Assembly (NCBI GenBank): GCA_029721435.1
Contig: CM056580.1
Location: 23,616,367-23,680,366 of the forward strand
Direction: 5' to 3'
Length of the DNA: 64,000 nt
From: Gymnothorax reevesii
Lineage: Eukaryota > Chordata > Actinopteri > Anguilliformes > Muraenidae
The translations under genes and the position numbers were made by a program. The notes beneath the pieces are model-generated. The model worked only from the letters and a program-made list of their open reading frames with translations. It did not search any database and was not told where the DNA came from. This document shows positions 13,101 to 37,210 of this stretch, one piece after another. Positions within the stretch are counted from its first letter, which is position 1. Every line of letters starts with the position of its first letter.

Positions 13101-13141
13101 TCACAATAGGTAGTGTTGCGTTTATATTTTTGTTCAGTGTA

Positions 13142-14016
13142 TATATTACTGCAAATAACAGAATGAGCAAAAATGACCCTTCAATGAAAGGATTTAAAAT
13201 GCATTATGTATGTTCTGCAGTCAAGAGTTTTAGTAGGGGGGCAATGTGAGAAACTGAAGGGGTCTTTGAGAATAAATTTCAGTGCCATAGCATCAGTAAA
13301 AACTGAACATACAAATAGAAAGAAGAGGGCAAGCGCAGTATTCAACAAGTCTCCAAGTAATTCACATCTCTACACAACTCCCAGCAGTCTATCAACTTCT
13401 TAACAACAGACTACCAGCTTTCACAACCCTGTCAAGGGCTACAGATGATCTAAGAGGCAGGGGGTATATTCAAGTATACCATTATCATGATGGTCAGTGT
13501 CATAAATATAAAAACTTCCAAATAATCCAAAAGAAAATTCACAAAAACTCTAAAAAATCCCAGAAACCCCCCCCCCCAATCGTAGCAGAAACTCAGCAGA
13601 TCAGAAATGTTTCTGTAGGTCCAAATTAGACAAATTACTGTCATTTGCCAATGCAATAATATAAAGGATGTTTACATGGACAACAATTTCACTCCCATTC
13701 CTTATTCTCACTGCTTAAATCTCTCGTGTGTACATTCCCCAGCATTTTGTTTCACTCAAAAAGGATCTGAGGAAGAGATGCGAGGAGTGACAAGAGGGTG
13801 CAGGAAGTAAGGCAGCATGTTGGAGGTGCAAACGCCCTTGTTCAGAGAAGTGTCAGTGTGAACCAACGTGAATTACAGACATCTCTGCCGTGAAGAGGTG
13901 TGGACAGATGGGTCCAAAGGTTCATTTTACTTCTCGCATGTTGGACCTCAATAAAAGCTGCCAGACTTCCATAGAAGCTGCCCATGGAATTAATTGCTGA
14001 ATTTAATTAACTGGAA
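13142..14016. other. Intergenic spacer, nothing recognised
   Basis: Sequence between the Tc1 element and the palindromic element in the erap1 3' flank. I see no coding exon or repeat family. A C9 run (13567-13575) and short purine-rich stretches are the only low-complexity features. It may include distal erap1 3' UTR. Confidence 0.5.
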
Positions 14017-14022
14017 CATTTG

Positions 14023-14370
14023 GGCCAGATCAAGCAGGAATGGAGTTACAAAATTGGTGTATTTTGTTTCATAGCTCCAAAACTAAGTCAGATAGAGTTA
14101 CAATTTGAATTACTTTCTGTAGGTCTTCCCTAGTACTTTCAACAACAAAGTTATAAATTCGTAACTCCGTTACTGACCAGTTTTTTTGCTGTTTTCGGCA
14201 AAAATAAATCAAATAAACAAAATAGCTTATTTTGTTGTTTGAAGTACCGGGGAAGACCTACACAAAGCCATTTAAATTGCAACTCTATCTCACTATCTCT
14301 CTATCTCAAGTTTTGGAGCTATGATACAAAATTGGTGTATTTTGTAACTCCGTTTCCGCTTGACCAAGCC
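14023..14370. mobile_element. 348-bp palindromic non-autonomous DNA element
   Basis: Long imperfect inverted repeat. GGAATGGAGTTACAAAATTG near the left end pairs with ATACAAAATTGGTGTATTTTGTAACTCCG near the right, and GTAGGTCTTCCC pairs with GGGAAGACCTAC closer to the centre. The perfect 6-bp repeat CATTTG flanks it (14017-14022 and 14371-14376). No coding capacity. It lies about 70 bases past the erap1 stop, so it probably falls in the erap1 3' UTR. Superfamily not assigned. Confidence 0.7.
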
Positions 14371-14436
14371 CATTTGTAAAGACGATATATCCTTCGCGAT
14401 TTCTGGGTCATGACTGAAATGAAACCCGCGTTATGA

Positions 14437-26037
<11,601 letters not shown>

Positions 26038-26053
26038 GGCCTCCGGAAATCAC
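26038..26053 (-). other. erap1: erap1 5' UTR part of first coding exon
   Basis: A 16-base leader follows a good acceptor (GGTTCAG at about 26054-26060 on the minus strand) before the start codon at 26037. A matching donor, CTCAG|GTGAGAG, is at 26484/26483. This suggests an upstream non-coding exon ending at 26484 and a first intron 26054-26483. The transcription start is not determined. Confidence 0.55.
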
Positions 26054-26538
26054 CTGAACCAAAGTGTGTTCCTGCAAATTCGAGACACATTTCAATGGAA
26101 CATCAATGCTGTAGCTCTGAAGTAATATCGACGGACAACGATATGCACCAACCGAGTTTGTCAACATAACTCAGATAAATAAACGGGTTTAATACATTTT
26201 TTTTGTCAATGCAAAGGGGTAGGCAACAGGACATTCATGAAACACGACATACAGTCGTCTTGAGGTTAAGATACTAAAGCTTCAGTCTCATGACAATGCG
26301 TGTTTCACTTCGTTACGATTTTAAGACCTAGCGCTAAAGTTCATGCTGCTGAATACCAATTCAGATATCGCGATCAGCACCGTACTTCAAACACTCACAG
26401 CTTCTAAATGCTACTCTATTCCACTTCGACATGTAGTCAAAATGACTAAGAGAAACTAATTTTAAAGCACTGGAAGCTCTCACCTGAGCGGCACTGGATT
26501 GAAAGTCTCAAGATTTTTTGAATTGCGATTGCGATAGA

Positions 26539-26556
26539 GAAAGTGAAAATGAAACT
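26539..26556. promoter_or_regulatory. erap1: ISRE / IRF-type interferon response element
   Basis: GAAAGTGAAAATGAAACT holds three GAAA repeats in the IRF spacing, and its last 14 bases match the ISRE consensus (GAAANNGAAACT). It lies about 55 bases upstream of the predicted non-coding first exon donor of erap1 at 26484, i.e. at core-promoter distance. ERAP1 is interferon-inducible in mammals, so a functional role is plausible but inferred. Confidence 0.7.
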
Positions 26557-26795
26557 GATGGAGGTTGATCTGCGTGCTGGGATATCAGTTAATGCGGAAA
26601 TTTATAAATACGGTAATTAAAGCGCGATCTAACGACGAAAAACTAAAACAAAAAACTAAAACTGAATATGCGTCAATTTTTTTCCCGATATTATTTTAGT
26701 GGTGCATTTGAAAAGGAAATGACGCGCTTGAAGGTGCCCATGCAGTACACAATATTTGCCACCAAACGACGCTACTGGTCACATATAGTATCGAG

Positions 26796-27000
26796 CATGG
26801 GTGTCCAATATTATCCATTAAGGACCGGTGTGGGTGCAAGTTTCTGCTGTATCCCAGCGCCCCAACGCCTGATTCCACTAATTAACTGATCAGGGGGGTC
26901 AATCAAGACCTCGATGAGTAGAATCAAGTGTGTTAGTGTCGGGGTGTAGCAAAAACCAGCACCCACACCGGCTTTTTGTGGATTAGATTGGACATCCCTG
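26796..27000. mobile_element. hAT-type MITE (intergenic copy 1)
   Basis: The left end CATGGGTGTCCAATATTATC and the complement of the right end (CAGGGATGTCCAATCTAATC) are inverted repeats. CCGGTGTGGGTGC inside the left arm pairs with GCACCCACACCGG. It is flanked by 8-bp near-duplications GTATCGAG (26788-26795) and GTATAGAG (27001-27008). No coding capacity. Confidence 0.78.
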
Positions 27001-27027
27001 GTATAGAGTGAGAACGTTTGCCTAGAT

Positions 27028-27329
27028 CAGGGGTGGGCAATTCCTCTCCTGGAGGTATGCAGGTTTTTATTTCTTCCAATTACATCGACTAATTGAGCAA
27101 AGTGGTTTTATAGAAAAACATGGATTTGCTCATTCAGTAGATCAAAGAAAAATGTTACATTTAGGGAGACAAGTACGGTGTTAGTTGGTCAATCCTGAGA
27201 ATTTAAAGAGATGTAACAGAAACATTAGATTTTCATAAATGCTTTAGCTAATTAAGGTAATTAACTCATTTAAGGCCAGAAGTTGGTGTGAAAAGCAGGG
27301 ACAGATATGGCCCTCGTTGCCCACCACTG
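27028..27329. mobile_element. hAT-type MITE (intergenic copy 2)
   Basis: Starts CAGGGGTGGGCAA and ends TTGCCCACCACTG, inverted copies of each other with one mismatch. Flanks are GCCTAGAT (27020-27027) and GCGTAGAT (27330-27337), an 8-bp duplication with one change. 302 bp, non-coding. Confidence 0.8.
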
Positions 27330-27470
27330 GCGTAGATGGTATTGGTTTCTCATGCTTTGATGCTGCTTGCGTTCCAGGAGCAGCTGCGAGGCCCTCCAGT
27401 AATGCTCACATCTCACCTCAGGCAGAGGCTGTTGAAAGCGCATGGAGCCGAGGTTCTGTCCGGTCATATA

Positions 27471-27634
27471 CAGCGGTGTTTCTTAACGTCGGTCTTGGGG
27501 GCCAACTGTGCTGGCTGATTTATGTTCCAACCTCAGTTGCTGTCGTTGGGTGCTAATAGCTTTTAATTCCTCTTAATTGAGCACATTTCGTTGCACATAC
27601 AGTGGGCCCCCAGGGCCGACGTTGAGAACCACTG
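27471..27634. mobile_element. hAT-type MITE (intergenic copy 3)
   Basis: The left end CAGCGGTGTTTCTTAACGTC and the complement of the right end (CAGTGGTTCTCAACGTCGGC) match well, and GGGGGCC pairs with GGCCCCC-type sequence inside. The target duplication is poor (CATATA versus CATGTA), so it may be older than the other two. Confidence 0.65.
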
Positions 27635-28123
27635 CATGTAGTATTTAGCTTCCCTTGCAAATTTGCTCAGTTTTTCAGCCAGGAGGTGGAACTGATTTTT
27701 GATAAAACCCGCACTCTGTGGAGACTCATGGCAGAACCTTTTCTTTATGACCCCTGGTCATTTTGTAGCGTAGATATATTAAGCTACTAAAAATTTCTAT
27801 TGCATTGGCAAGCTGAAGGCACTTGCGAAATTAAAATAAGAGTAATGTTGCAAGCTTTATGCCTGAAATTTAGTTTGCAATCCCTCTCCTATGTTCTCCT
27901 TTTCCCCGATCGAAATCTGAAGGTATAATTGCTCTGACAATCATTAATCAGTAAACTTTATTGTAGAAGGAGCTCCTCTCAGTCAGGGTTAGGTTTATGG
28001 GCATGCTTTGACAGCTGACTTACACGCAGTAAAACACTGAAGCACAATGAAAAAACATTGTGACAGCTCAGAATAGGATCAGACGTGTTCCACAGCTGCT
28101 GAGTCACGAAGCCTGTGGGAATT

Positions 28124-31100
28124 ATGCTGAAAAAGATTCTGCTGTTTGGGCTTCTAGGTGCTGGTGTCCTGACTGTGGGGATCCTACTCGGTCATTTTGG
28201 AATAGAGAAAGATGGGCCATCCGTCCCACGGTGGGTGGAGGAGGTCTCCCGGGACATGGATGAGGCTTTAATCGAGCGCTTCATCAAGGAGGTGGACAAC
28301 ATTCAGATTCAGGAGAACCTCAGGTGACTGCGTGGGCAGTTTTCACTGGATGCGGTTAACAGTCTGACTGATTCTCTTAAATGAGATGCCCTGCAATTTA
28401 AAAATGTGTAAATATGTGTACCTAACATTTTGAAAATATCACAATGCCTTGTGTTTCACATTCGGGCAAAAAACTTCAATAGTTTAAAATGAGACTGTCC
28501 ATTTCATAAGCACTAGGACAGAGGCACAAGTTTAAAGGGTAGTAATTACTGAGCAGTTCTCTGGCGGTGGATATAAATAGCCTCAGCGCTGGTGGTTGGA
28601 CTGCATTTTATTTCAGTACTTAAGTTATTAATGTGAGAATTACAGCCACTCAAAAATTACTCTCATTCCAAGTGCTAATTGACTTATTCTTAAAGTATAT
28701 TTCATTATTATTTTATGATATTCAATACTTTTATACTATTATGGTCTGTCACTGCACCGTTTTAGTTGGGAATTTGAGTGTCTCATGGTGCTCCCTGGTA
28801 ATAATCCTCCTCCATGTGAAGGGTCCTGACCAGCGTTCCCCACATGGCAACCACAGCAGGGGATGAGCAGACTGTCCAGTACATGCTGCAGAGGTGGAAG
28901 GATCCCAAAACTGGACTAGATGATGCCTGGAGGGAGGAGTACAATGTGCACCTGTCCTTCCCAAACCCAAAATCTCCCAATAAAGTTTCTGTGGGTGAGT
29001 CTCTGTCTTCTGTATGGCTCTATCATGCTGTCTCGTAGACTGTAAATGTGTGTCAAAAGCACATTTATAATGCAAAATAGGCTGTACTGAGAGACACCAC
29101 CAGTCCTTATATATGTGGCTTTGATTGCGTCAGTGTGATGTTACAGTTTCACTGGGTGAAAATACTTTTTTCCATGTAATGTCTGTTAAAGTGTCACCCA
29201 CAAACAAGGTCCTATTTACCGCAAGAGAAAAGGAGTATGCGTATGAACCTGCCCAGAATGACACAGATGTGGTGCAACCATATGCAGCCTACTCTCCTGC
29301 TGGGCATCCACAGGTGAGATACTTCTCAAACAAGACCTCAGTCAAGGTTGGATTCAGATTATTTTTGATCACGATTCCTGAAGAAAATTTCATGTGAATA
29401 TTATTACAGATTGATTGTGGATTGGACACCTTAAATAGTAGAACTGCAATCAGTGGGAATTTGTGATTGAATTGGAACAGAGGAAATTTAGGTCTTTGAA
29501 AGTGGACATTGATTGGAATTTAACATTTCTTTTTACGAAATTAATGCAAATGAGCCCAATGCGAACTCGTGTGAGGCTTTGCACAATGTCACAGAATTAT
29601 TTTTACGTTGTGTTCAAGCCCTGAACCACTGGCATTATCTCTAACACTGCATCCAAGTAACTTCCTTGATCCTTCTTCTTGTCAATTGGCATTACTTAAA
29701 GTGATTGTGTTTCATGTCCACAACAATAACATATACTCTTTATGTTCTATCAGTTCTATAATGTCTAATCTTATCATTATCAGGGGTCTAACAGTACTCC
29801 TTTGAAATGACGGCTGATGGCAGACTTTTATAATGGTGGTGCCATATATCTGGCAGTAAATGGTCTTATAAAAGCAGAAATGAATTTTCAAAAGGAAATA
29901 ACACCATGGCTGTAAACTGGGCAATTCAATTAACTGTGGCCTTTATCTCACAGATAAAGACTGATATTCCCTCAGATAAAGAATACCCATATAATTTTGA
30001 GTATCATGAGACATTATGCAGGTATCCTTTTGTGCAGAGTCTTGTAAAATATTGAAATAGATGTTCAAATCTGATTTCAATAAAGAAGATTTTTTTTAAT
30101 GTTCCATTGCTGTTTTTATGTTGAAGGTGAATGGTGCTCTCTTTTATCCTTTGCTTGGGATGTCATCCCTTATGTGTTTGTTTGCCTCATCATGTCCAGG
30201 GGAAACTTGTATATGCCAACCAGGGGAAAGTCAGTGATTATGAGTACCTGAATAGAACCTTGGATCTGAATGGGACCATTGCAATCGTGAGATATGGAGG
30301 AGCGGGAAGAGGAGCTAAAGTAAGTTTACTGGTTATCTGCAAGTAATACCTGTGATATCACTGCTTTGGCCTGCCTATGATGCTTGAACTAGCATAACAT
30401 CTGCTTGCATTTTTATGATTTGTCGAGAGTAATAAAGGACTGAAAGGTTCAAGGCTCATCTGCCACTTCCATGAGCATTCAGTTGCATATAGAACAAGTG
30501 ATCGCTGCCTGTGCCTTTGTCCGATTTCTCTGATAAGAGCCTAAGAGGGGGCTGTACTTATTGCTAATATTCATTGTCTGTCCAGGCAATCAATGCCTTA
30601 CCGTTCGGTGTCGCCGGAGTGCTGGTTTACACCGACCCCAAGGACATAAACGATGGCTTGATGTCGGACAAAAATGAGACCTACCCCCACTCATGGTACC
30701 TGCCCCCCTCCGGAGTTGAGAGAGGGTCTTTCGGCAGCCAGTTTGGTGACTTGAGGACCCCCTATCTAGCTGCTAAAGGTGAGCATTCAACACATCACTT
30801 ACATCAGTATTCTCTCAACTGTGTATCACGATTTTTTTGTGAATGATAAAGTACATTTAGATTTTAATTTCTTATGGATTTAAAATTAATTATATCTCTT
30901 TTGGATATACTTCACTGTTTCATGTCATTGCACCAGCAATGGTTTTGTAGATTTGTACATGGTGCAATAACAAAGAAATAATCCTTCTCAAAACCACACA
31001 ATGGATTTTGTGCCCAGTCATCTTGATGAGCCTGAAAAACTGTCCAGTGGATTCAATCAAAACTGCATTACCTTCAGTTTACCACTCTGGAGGGATTATT

Positions 31101-34100
31101 GAAATATTTTTTCCCTTATTTACATGTGTCTCAGAGCATACATACAGAATTCCAGAAGCAGACATAAAAGGGATCCCGCCCATTCCTATCCAGCCAATCG
31201 GATTTGAGGATGCCTATGCCCTGATCTGGTCAGTGGATTACTGAAAATGTAGCAGTTGTTTCCATATTGCTTATAACAGGCCTAAAAGTGCTGTTTGGTC
31301 AATGCAGTGATGAATCATGTAGAGCTTCCTGTCAAAAGTGGATTATTTTGTGTGCAATTGGGCCTTTAGAATTTTATCGGGCTTTGCAGTGAACTTGGTG
31401 GGCAGGCAGCCCCAGCTGATTGGCACGGTGCCTTCAACTGCTCGTATAACGTGGGAGGGCCAGGATTCAGACTCTCGTCCCCATATAAGAACAGGTAGAA
31501 CACAGGCCTGTACACCCCTTTTTACCTTCGACACTTACACTCTGACTTATGGATTTACCAAACATCATCATGTGAATTATTGCCAGACTGACTGTTGGAG
31601 TCTGAAGGCTGCCAGATTCAAAGCAACATTTCTGTTCTCCTTTTAAATTTGGCATCTCCAATTCCACACAAATCTTGAATGTCAAACTATGCTTTCAAAA
31701 ATAAGATGTACCTGTATTTATCCAGATTAGGCTGTCTGCTATATAATATGAAAAAAAATATTAAGAGGAATATAATGAATAAAAACTTAAAAATGAATAC
31801 TGGGACTCTCCTAACCTTTGCTGTCATCAAGTGATGTGAAGATGGATATTTACAATGAAGCCCTACTGAAGAATTCATCCAATGTGATGGGAGTAATCCG
31901 TGGCAGTGTGGAGCCTGGTGAGTTGCCAGCAGCTTTGCCCTTAGTAACCATACGGTGTTCAAATTTGTGAGCAAGGATTTTAATCGCAGCTATGCAACAA
32001 TGCTCAAGCGGCCTGTTCGTGAGTGCAGAAATGATGTAGAAAGCCATTCTGCAAAGGTATATTTTAAATTTTTTTATTTTGTGTGCATGCATGAGTGACA
32101 ACTCAAGTAATGTTCCATACAGCTCATCACAGTACATCATTTTTTGTCTGTCTGTGCATGTGTGTGAGTGTGTGTGAGTGTGAGTGTGTGTGTGAGTGTG
32201 TGAGTGTGAGTGCGCCTGGTGCATATATGCATCCTCACCTGCATGCACACCTGTGTGTTCAGACAGGTACATTATTTACGGGAACCACCGAGACAGTTGG
32301 GTCCATGGCGCCATTGATCCTAGCAGTGGAACATCTGTCATGCTGGAGATCACAAGGGTGTTGGGCCAGATGGTGAAGAAAGGTGAGACCCAGACTCTGG
32401 GAGTGAGAGCAGGGACTGAGAGAATTCTAGAGACCGCAGAGACTGAGTGAGCCCTCACGGGGGGCATCGCACACCACCCCACCTGAGCCCTCACAGGGGG
32501 CATCGCACACCACCCCACCTCCCCAGATCGGTCTATTGTCATAAGCGAGACTTGATCAAATGCATTCCTCTATCGCCTGTTGTGCACCTCACCCTGGGTC
32601 TTCAGGAGGAAATTTCAGAGAAGAACCAGCTGGGCCTGTACTGATAAAGCATCTGAGATTTTATCTGCTTTTCTCAGAGCAGTTTCCCAGGTTTGCCCAA
32701 AATGGATAAGGTTAGGGTAGAGTATTGGGAAACCTGACTTCAGATCAGCACTCCCGGTTTGAGATGGTTTACGTGTGCAAAATTAGCAATTTATTATTAC
32801 AGCAACGTAAGATTGTAATTTTTTTAATGAACTATCTTCCGTAAAAAAAATAAGCTCATTAAAGTCATTTGTTATCAAAGAAAAGAGACCGTGTGGGTTT
32901 AGGTAATTTGAATGTCTGGGCTCTCCCAGGGGTCCATTTAAAATTGCAGTAATCCTTTAATTGTGTTACCGCGAGGAGGGGTCTTTATGCACAGGCTGCT
33001 GTTTGTTCCAGGGGAATGGAGGCCTCGTAGATCCATCATCTTTGGCAGCTGGGGTGCGGAGGAGTTTGGACTGATTGGGTCCACCGAATATGCTGAGGTG
33101 TCTTAGTGGATATGTATAAAAAAAGCAGAAATATATATTTTTTCAAGTTTCCATACTGCTCACAGTCCTGATCAAATGGAACCCTGATGGCTGAACCCTG
33201 ATTCTCAGTTCTTTACGCACTGTTTCTCCCCAGGATTACTACAGCAAACTGAGGGACCGTACCATTGTGTATATTAATGTGGACATCTCTGTTTTTGGTG
33301 AGCACGTCTAATGTGTACAGCTGTATACTGCAGTCCCATGGTTCAGCGGGAATCGCTTTGCATACATTTGTATCATTTGCCATTGACACAGACTGAGAGA
33401 ACCTATCCTTTAGAAGCAAACTATAACAACAGCATCAAAAGTAGAGAGCACTTGCTTAACAGTTTCATGCAATGCATGTGCTTCATATGAACCAACCAAC
33501 CATTGCAATATTAGGGAATGTTATATTCTACATTATTCACCAGAAGTCTTTATACTTTAATTTACACATATGTACCATCATTTATATAAGATAATTTTTC
33601 TGTCTCCTCTTGCCTAAAGCAAAAGCACATGTGCAGTGTGATTACAGCACGGCAATGATGGCAGTGATGCACAGAGTAACCAATCTGTTCCTCCAATGCC
33701 CTTGTTCTCGGTTTCAGCCAATGCCACCCTGAGGGTGCTGGGATCCCCTGCTGTCCAGAGTGTGGTCTTCACTGCCACCAAGCAGGCAAGCACACAAATA
33801 CACTGCCATTATTCATTCATCCCTCATAAATGCTATTTACACGGCAGGGAGAAATGCTTTTCAAGCTAAATGCTAAATGCTCAACTGTCAATCAGCTTTC
33901 AGGTATAGCATGCTGCTGACGACTATTATAAAGAATGAGATTTCATCACTGATGCATTTGTATTTGAATGAATGAAAAGGGTTTTCCTCTTTAAAGCCGT
34001 TCCTAATGGTCGGTCTAAACAGATAATGATCGTATATGGCAGGACAGCTATATACGGTTGTGGTTTAATGAATCCATGCTCATTAAACTGGAGAAATGAG

Positions 34101-37100
34101 CATACGCAGGAAATGCATGAATGTTTTTGTGTCTCCAGGTAAAAATACCCGGATCAGACTCGACCTCGGTCTATGATAATTGGATACGCTTCTTCAACCG
34201 GACGAGCCCCACCCGTGGTTTGGTGCCTAAGTCTGTCTTTTCATACTGCTACTGAATACCATTCCCGTCATTTCCCTCTCTGAGTCCGTCTAGACCACGA
34301 TCTGATTGGTTAATTTTTTGGCTTTTTTCCCCTACAGTGTGGCCTTCATCACGGGGGCAGGAAGTGACTATGCTCCCTTCTTCCACTTCCTGGGCATCAC
34401 CTCCATGGATATTGCATACACTTATGACAGGGTATAAAGAGCATGCTGTCTAACCACGAATATAGGGAACCACATAAGGCAAATTTTAGATGAAATTTCC
34501 AATGAAGTATTAAGGCATAATATTCCCTCAGTTCACAGATTATTTAAAGAAACATTGTTTCTATTATATTATTTATTTTATTATGTTATATATGCAATAA
34601 TTCATACAATGGCTACAGTTGGCCTGCATACTTTGCTAATCATTCTCAGGCATGTACCGAAAGTCAGTTGAATACATATTTAACTTGAGTCCCCGGTACC
34701 TTTTTCAATTCTAGAGTAAAACCAATGCTCGGATCTACCCTGCGTACCACACAGCCTATGACACCTTTGACTACTGTTCCAAATACATAGATCCAGGTAA
34801 GGTTTCTTTGCCAGGTGATGGTTTTGATAATCTTGAGGGGACTCCCTATTCAAATAGAATACGAGGACAAATGCAAAGTTTTTCTTCTAAGTCTCCTAGT
34901 GGTGGGACCCTAGCATCCCAAAAAGTGAGAGATCATTTTGAATTAATGCAAGCACAATCAGTGTGTGCAGATTTGTGCTCCCTTTCGCAAAACTAGAGTG
35001 TATACATGGCAAAAACACTGCCATCTGACACAGGCCCTCTCAACTTCTACCTAGCGCACAAGCAACTACATAATTTTTGTGCAAATTTTTTAATTATTGC
35101 ATATATCAGCATGAAAAGCACATTTTTCTTTGAGTTGTGAATGTGTTTAGATTTACACATCCTTCTGAAGCCCAGCATAAAAAAGCTTAAGTATTTTAGT
35201 TTTCTGTGCATAATAAATGTGTCATGGGTGACAAAAACAGTCTGCAATGAAATATTTTCAAAAATGTATTGCATTTTTGCATTATTTTGCTATTTTGATT
35301 TATGAATCTAAGACTACATTTTATGTACTTTTGAAAAAAAGTAAGTTTTTGTTCTTCTGGTTGAAGTATGCAGCTTGTCATTTGCAGGCTGTAAATATGT
35401 TGGTTGATTTACTCAATGAAGGGAAACCAGAGGTTAAGCCTGAATAGAACTATCCTGTTGAATGAATGCTAATGTTATGTGCATTTGTAACATGGATGAA
35501 CAACTTAACACAAATACTTACTTAAAGCTCCGGTCCAAAAAAAAAAAAAAAAAAACACACCTTACTCAAGCATTGAAATCCAGTATTTGGACTTCATAAC
35601 ATTTATTTATGTTTATTTATTTTATATTAAAAAATAAAAATACTGCCATTCATGTAAGGCAATTTTGACTCCTTTGTAGATTTGTCTCTTCGGTAAGGAA
35701 GTCACTTAAGCCTTGGACAAATCTAGAAATGAGGATCGTAGAGATTAGTGTTTTAAATCCAAATGGAAGATTTAAATACTTGGAAAGTTTTTTTTTTTTT
35801 TTTGCCGTGCAATCACTCTCTCCATTTCTGTCACTTTTTCCCTCTCCTGCCCTCCCTCTCTATCCCCATGTCCTTCTTTCCATCTGTTCCTCTCTCTTCC
35901 TCTTTGTCTTAGGATTCACCAGTCACCAGACTGTTGCGCGGACAGCGGGGAACGTGCTTCTGCGATTGGCCGATAGCCTCTTGGTTCCCTTCAACAGCAG
36001 TGACTATGCGGAGGGCCTGGAGCAGTACCTTAACACTGCCCTCGAGAGCTTCAGCGATAGGCTGACGCAGAGGGGAATCTCCTTGGGTGAGAAGTGATTG
36101 GGAGGGGAGTGGACTGGGAGAAAAGACACTGAGGGTGTTAAGTGTTTTGAAAGGAAAAAGGTTAAAGGAGGGAAGAGAAAGTGGATGAAATCCTGCCCAT
36201 AATGGTGAATTTGTGGCTTCTTAATTTTGGTTTTAAAAACCGATTTAACATGGGGCGCTATTACATTTTTATCTTCTGATTACAACATTTTGTTTACATG
36301 CATTTGCTGTAAAATGCCACGATTCTACTGTTATTGGGGTAACTATTTCAATACTGGAAACTAATGCTAACCAAAGCCTCACATTTCGCATTGCAGAGCC
36401 GTTGAAGAACGCTGTGGTAACGTTCCGCTCTGCTGCCACCAGCCTGAGCAAAACGATCCAGGAATCGGCCCTGGCCAAGGAGACGTGAGTGACACCCAAT
36501 AGCTGTGTTCAGACCTGACTGCTGCCAGCAATAGTTGGTAAAACACAAGCTCTAACATCTCACAGCTCACCTACACCAACCTCCCGGCTCTCTTTCAGGC
36601 CCCTGAAAGTGCGAAGGATCAATGACCAGCTCATGCTGCTGGAGAGGGCTTTCCTGAACCCGCTGGCTTTCCCTGAAAAATATGGCTACAGGTTCAGTGC
36701 CTCCATTTTATGCTTCATTGTTCTTTTCTCTTCATCTGCTCCCAATTTTACGTCGTACAAACCAGCAATGAGCAACATGAAAGGCAGAACATCTTTTTAC
36801 CTGGAGAAATGAAAATATCATGTTTTCTTCCTTCTTCCTTTTCATTCTTTACCTCCATTTCCTCATTTCTTTTCTGTTAAATTTACATGCTAATTTTGGA
36901 TAAGCTTTATTTGATTGACCTCACATCAGCATAGTATTTCCAGTATGACTATTCAGATCTAATATGGTTCGTCTCTTCTCCCCCCCCCCCCCATTTCTCT
37001 CCCTACTCTTACACTCTCACACCTCCTCTCAGGCATGTAATATGGGCCTCCAAATCCTCGCCGGTTCCCACCTTCCCTGGACTGGCTGACGCCTTTGCCC

Positions 37101-37210
37101 GAGCGGATGAGAGCGACCTCCCTGAGGACTGGAGCCAGGTGCACAAACACCTGTCCATCATCACACAGGCCATTGAGGGCGCCGCCCACACCCTAGAGGA
37201 CGTCATCTAA
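28124..37210 (+). CDS. naaladl1: N-acetylated alpha-linked acidic dipeptidase-like 1 (M28B metallopeptidase)
   Basis: Type II membrane ectopeptidase of the GCPII/PSMA group; the mammalian protein is an intestinal aminopeptidase. Nineteen coding exons fit in phase: 28124-28323, 28822-28994, 29192-29313, 30200-30319, 30586-30778, 31135-31228, 31390-31494, 31832-31917, 32263-32382, 33012-33097, 33234-33297, 33718-33785, 34139-34230, 34338-34431, 34715-34796, 35913-36086, 36397-36484, 36599-36691, 37033-37210. This gives 743 residues; human has 740. The signal anchor is residues 1-25. A PA-type apical domain includes [10 protein letters not shown]. Di-zinc ligands by alignment to GCPII are His373, Asp383, the Glu421/Glu422 pair, Asp450 and His551. 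The transferrin-receptor-like dimerisation domain is at the C-terminus. [10 protein letters not shown] and [18 protein letters not shown] point to NAALADL1 rather than FOLH1 or NAALAD2. One intron uses a GC donor (33786). ATG at 28124 is chosen because the anchor follows at once. Confidence 0.96.

Larger units (their letters stand above)
11532..13139 (+). mobile_element. Full-length but decayed Tc1-like transposon
   Basis: The left end CACTGAGCAAAAATATAAAC and right end GTTTATATTTTTGTTCAGTG form terminal inverted repeats. They are flanked on both sides by the TA target (530-531 of the 11-kb line and 13140-13141). The 1.6-kb size is standard for Tc1. A broken transposase lies inside, and a ~160-bp insertion (12939-13100) sits near the right end. 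It lies between the convergent 3' ends of gtf2h2 and erap1. Confidence 0.9.

Noticed and set aside
28124..37210. Identification as FOLH1 (PSMA) or NAALAD2
   Set aside because: Motifs around the apical domain and the [13 protein letters not shown] segment match NAALADL1 better, and the short N-terminal anchor fits NAALADL1.
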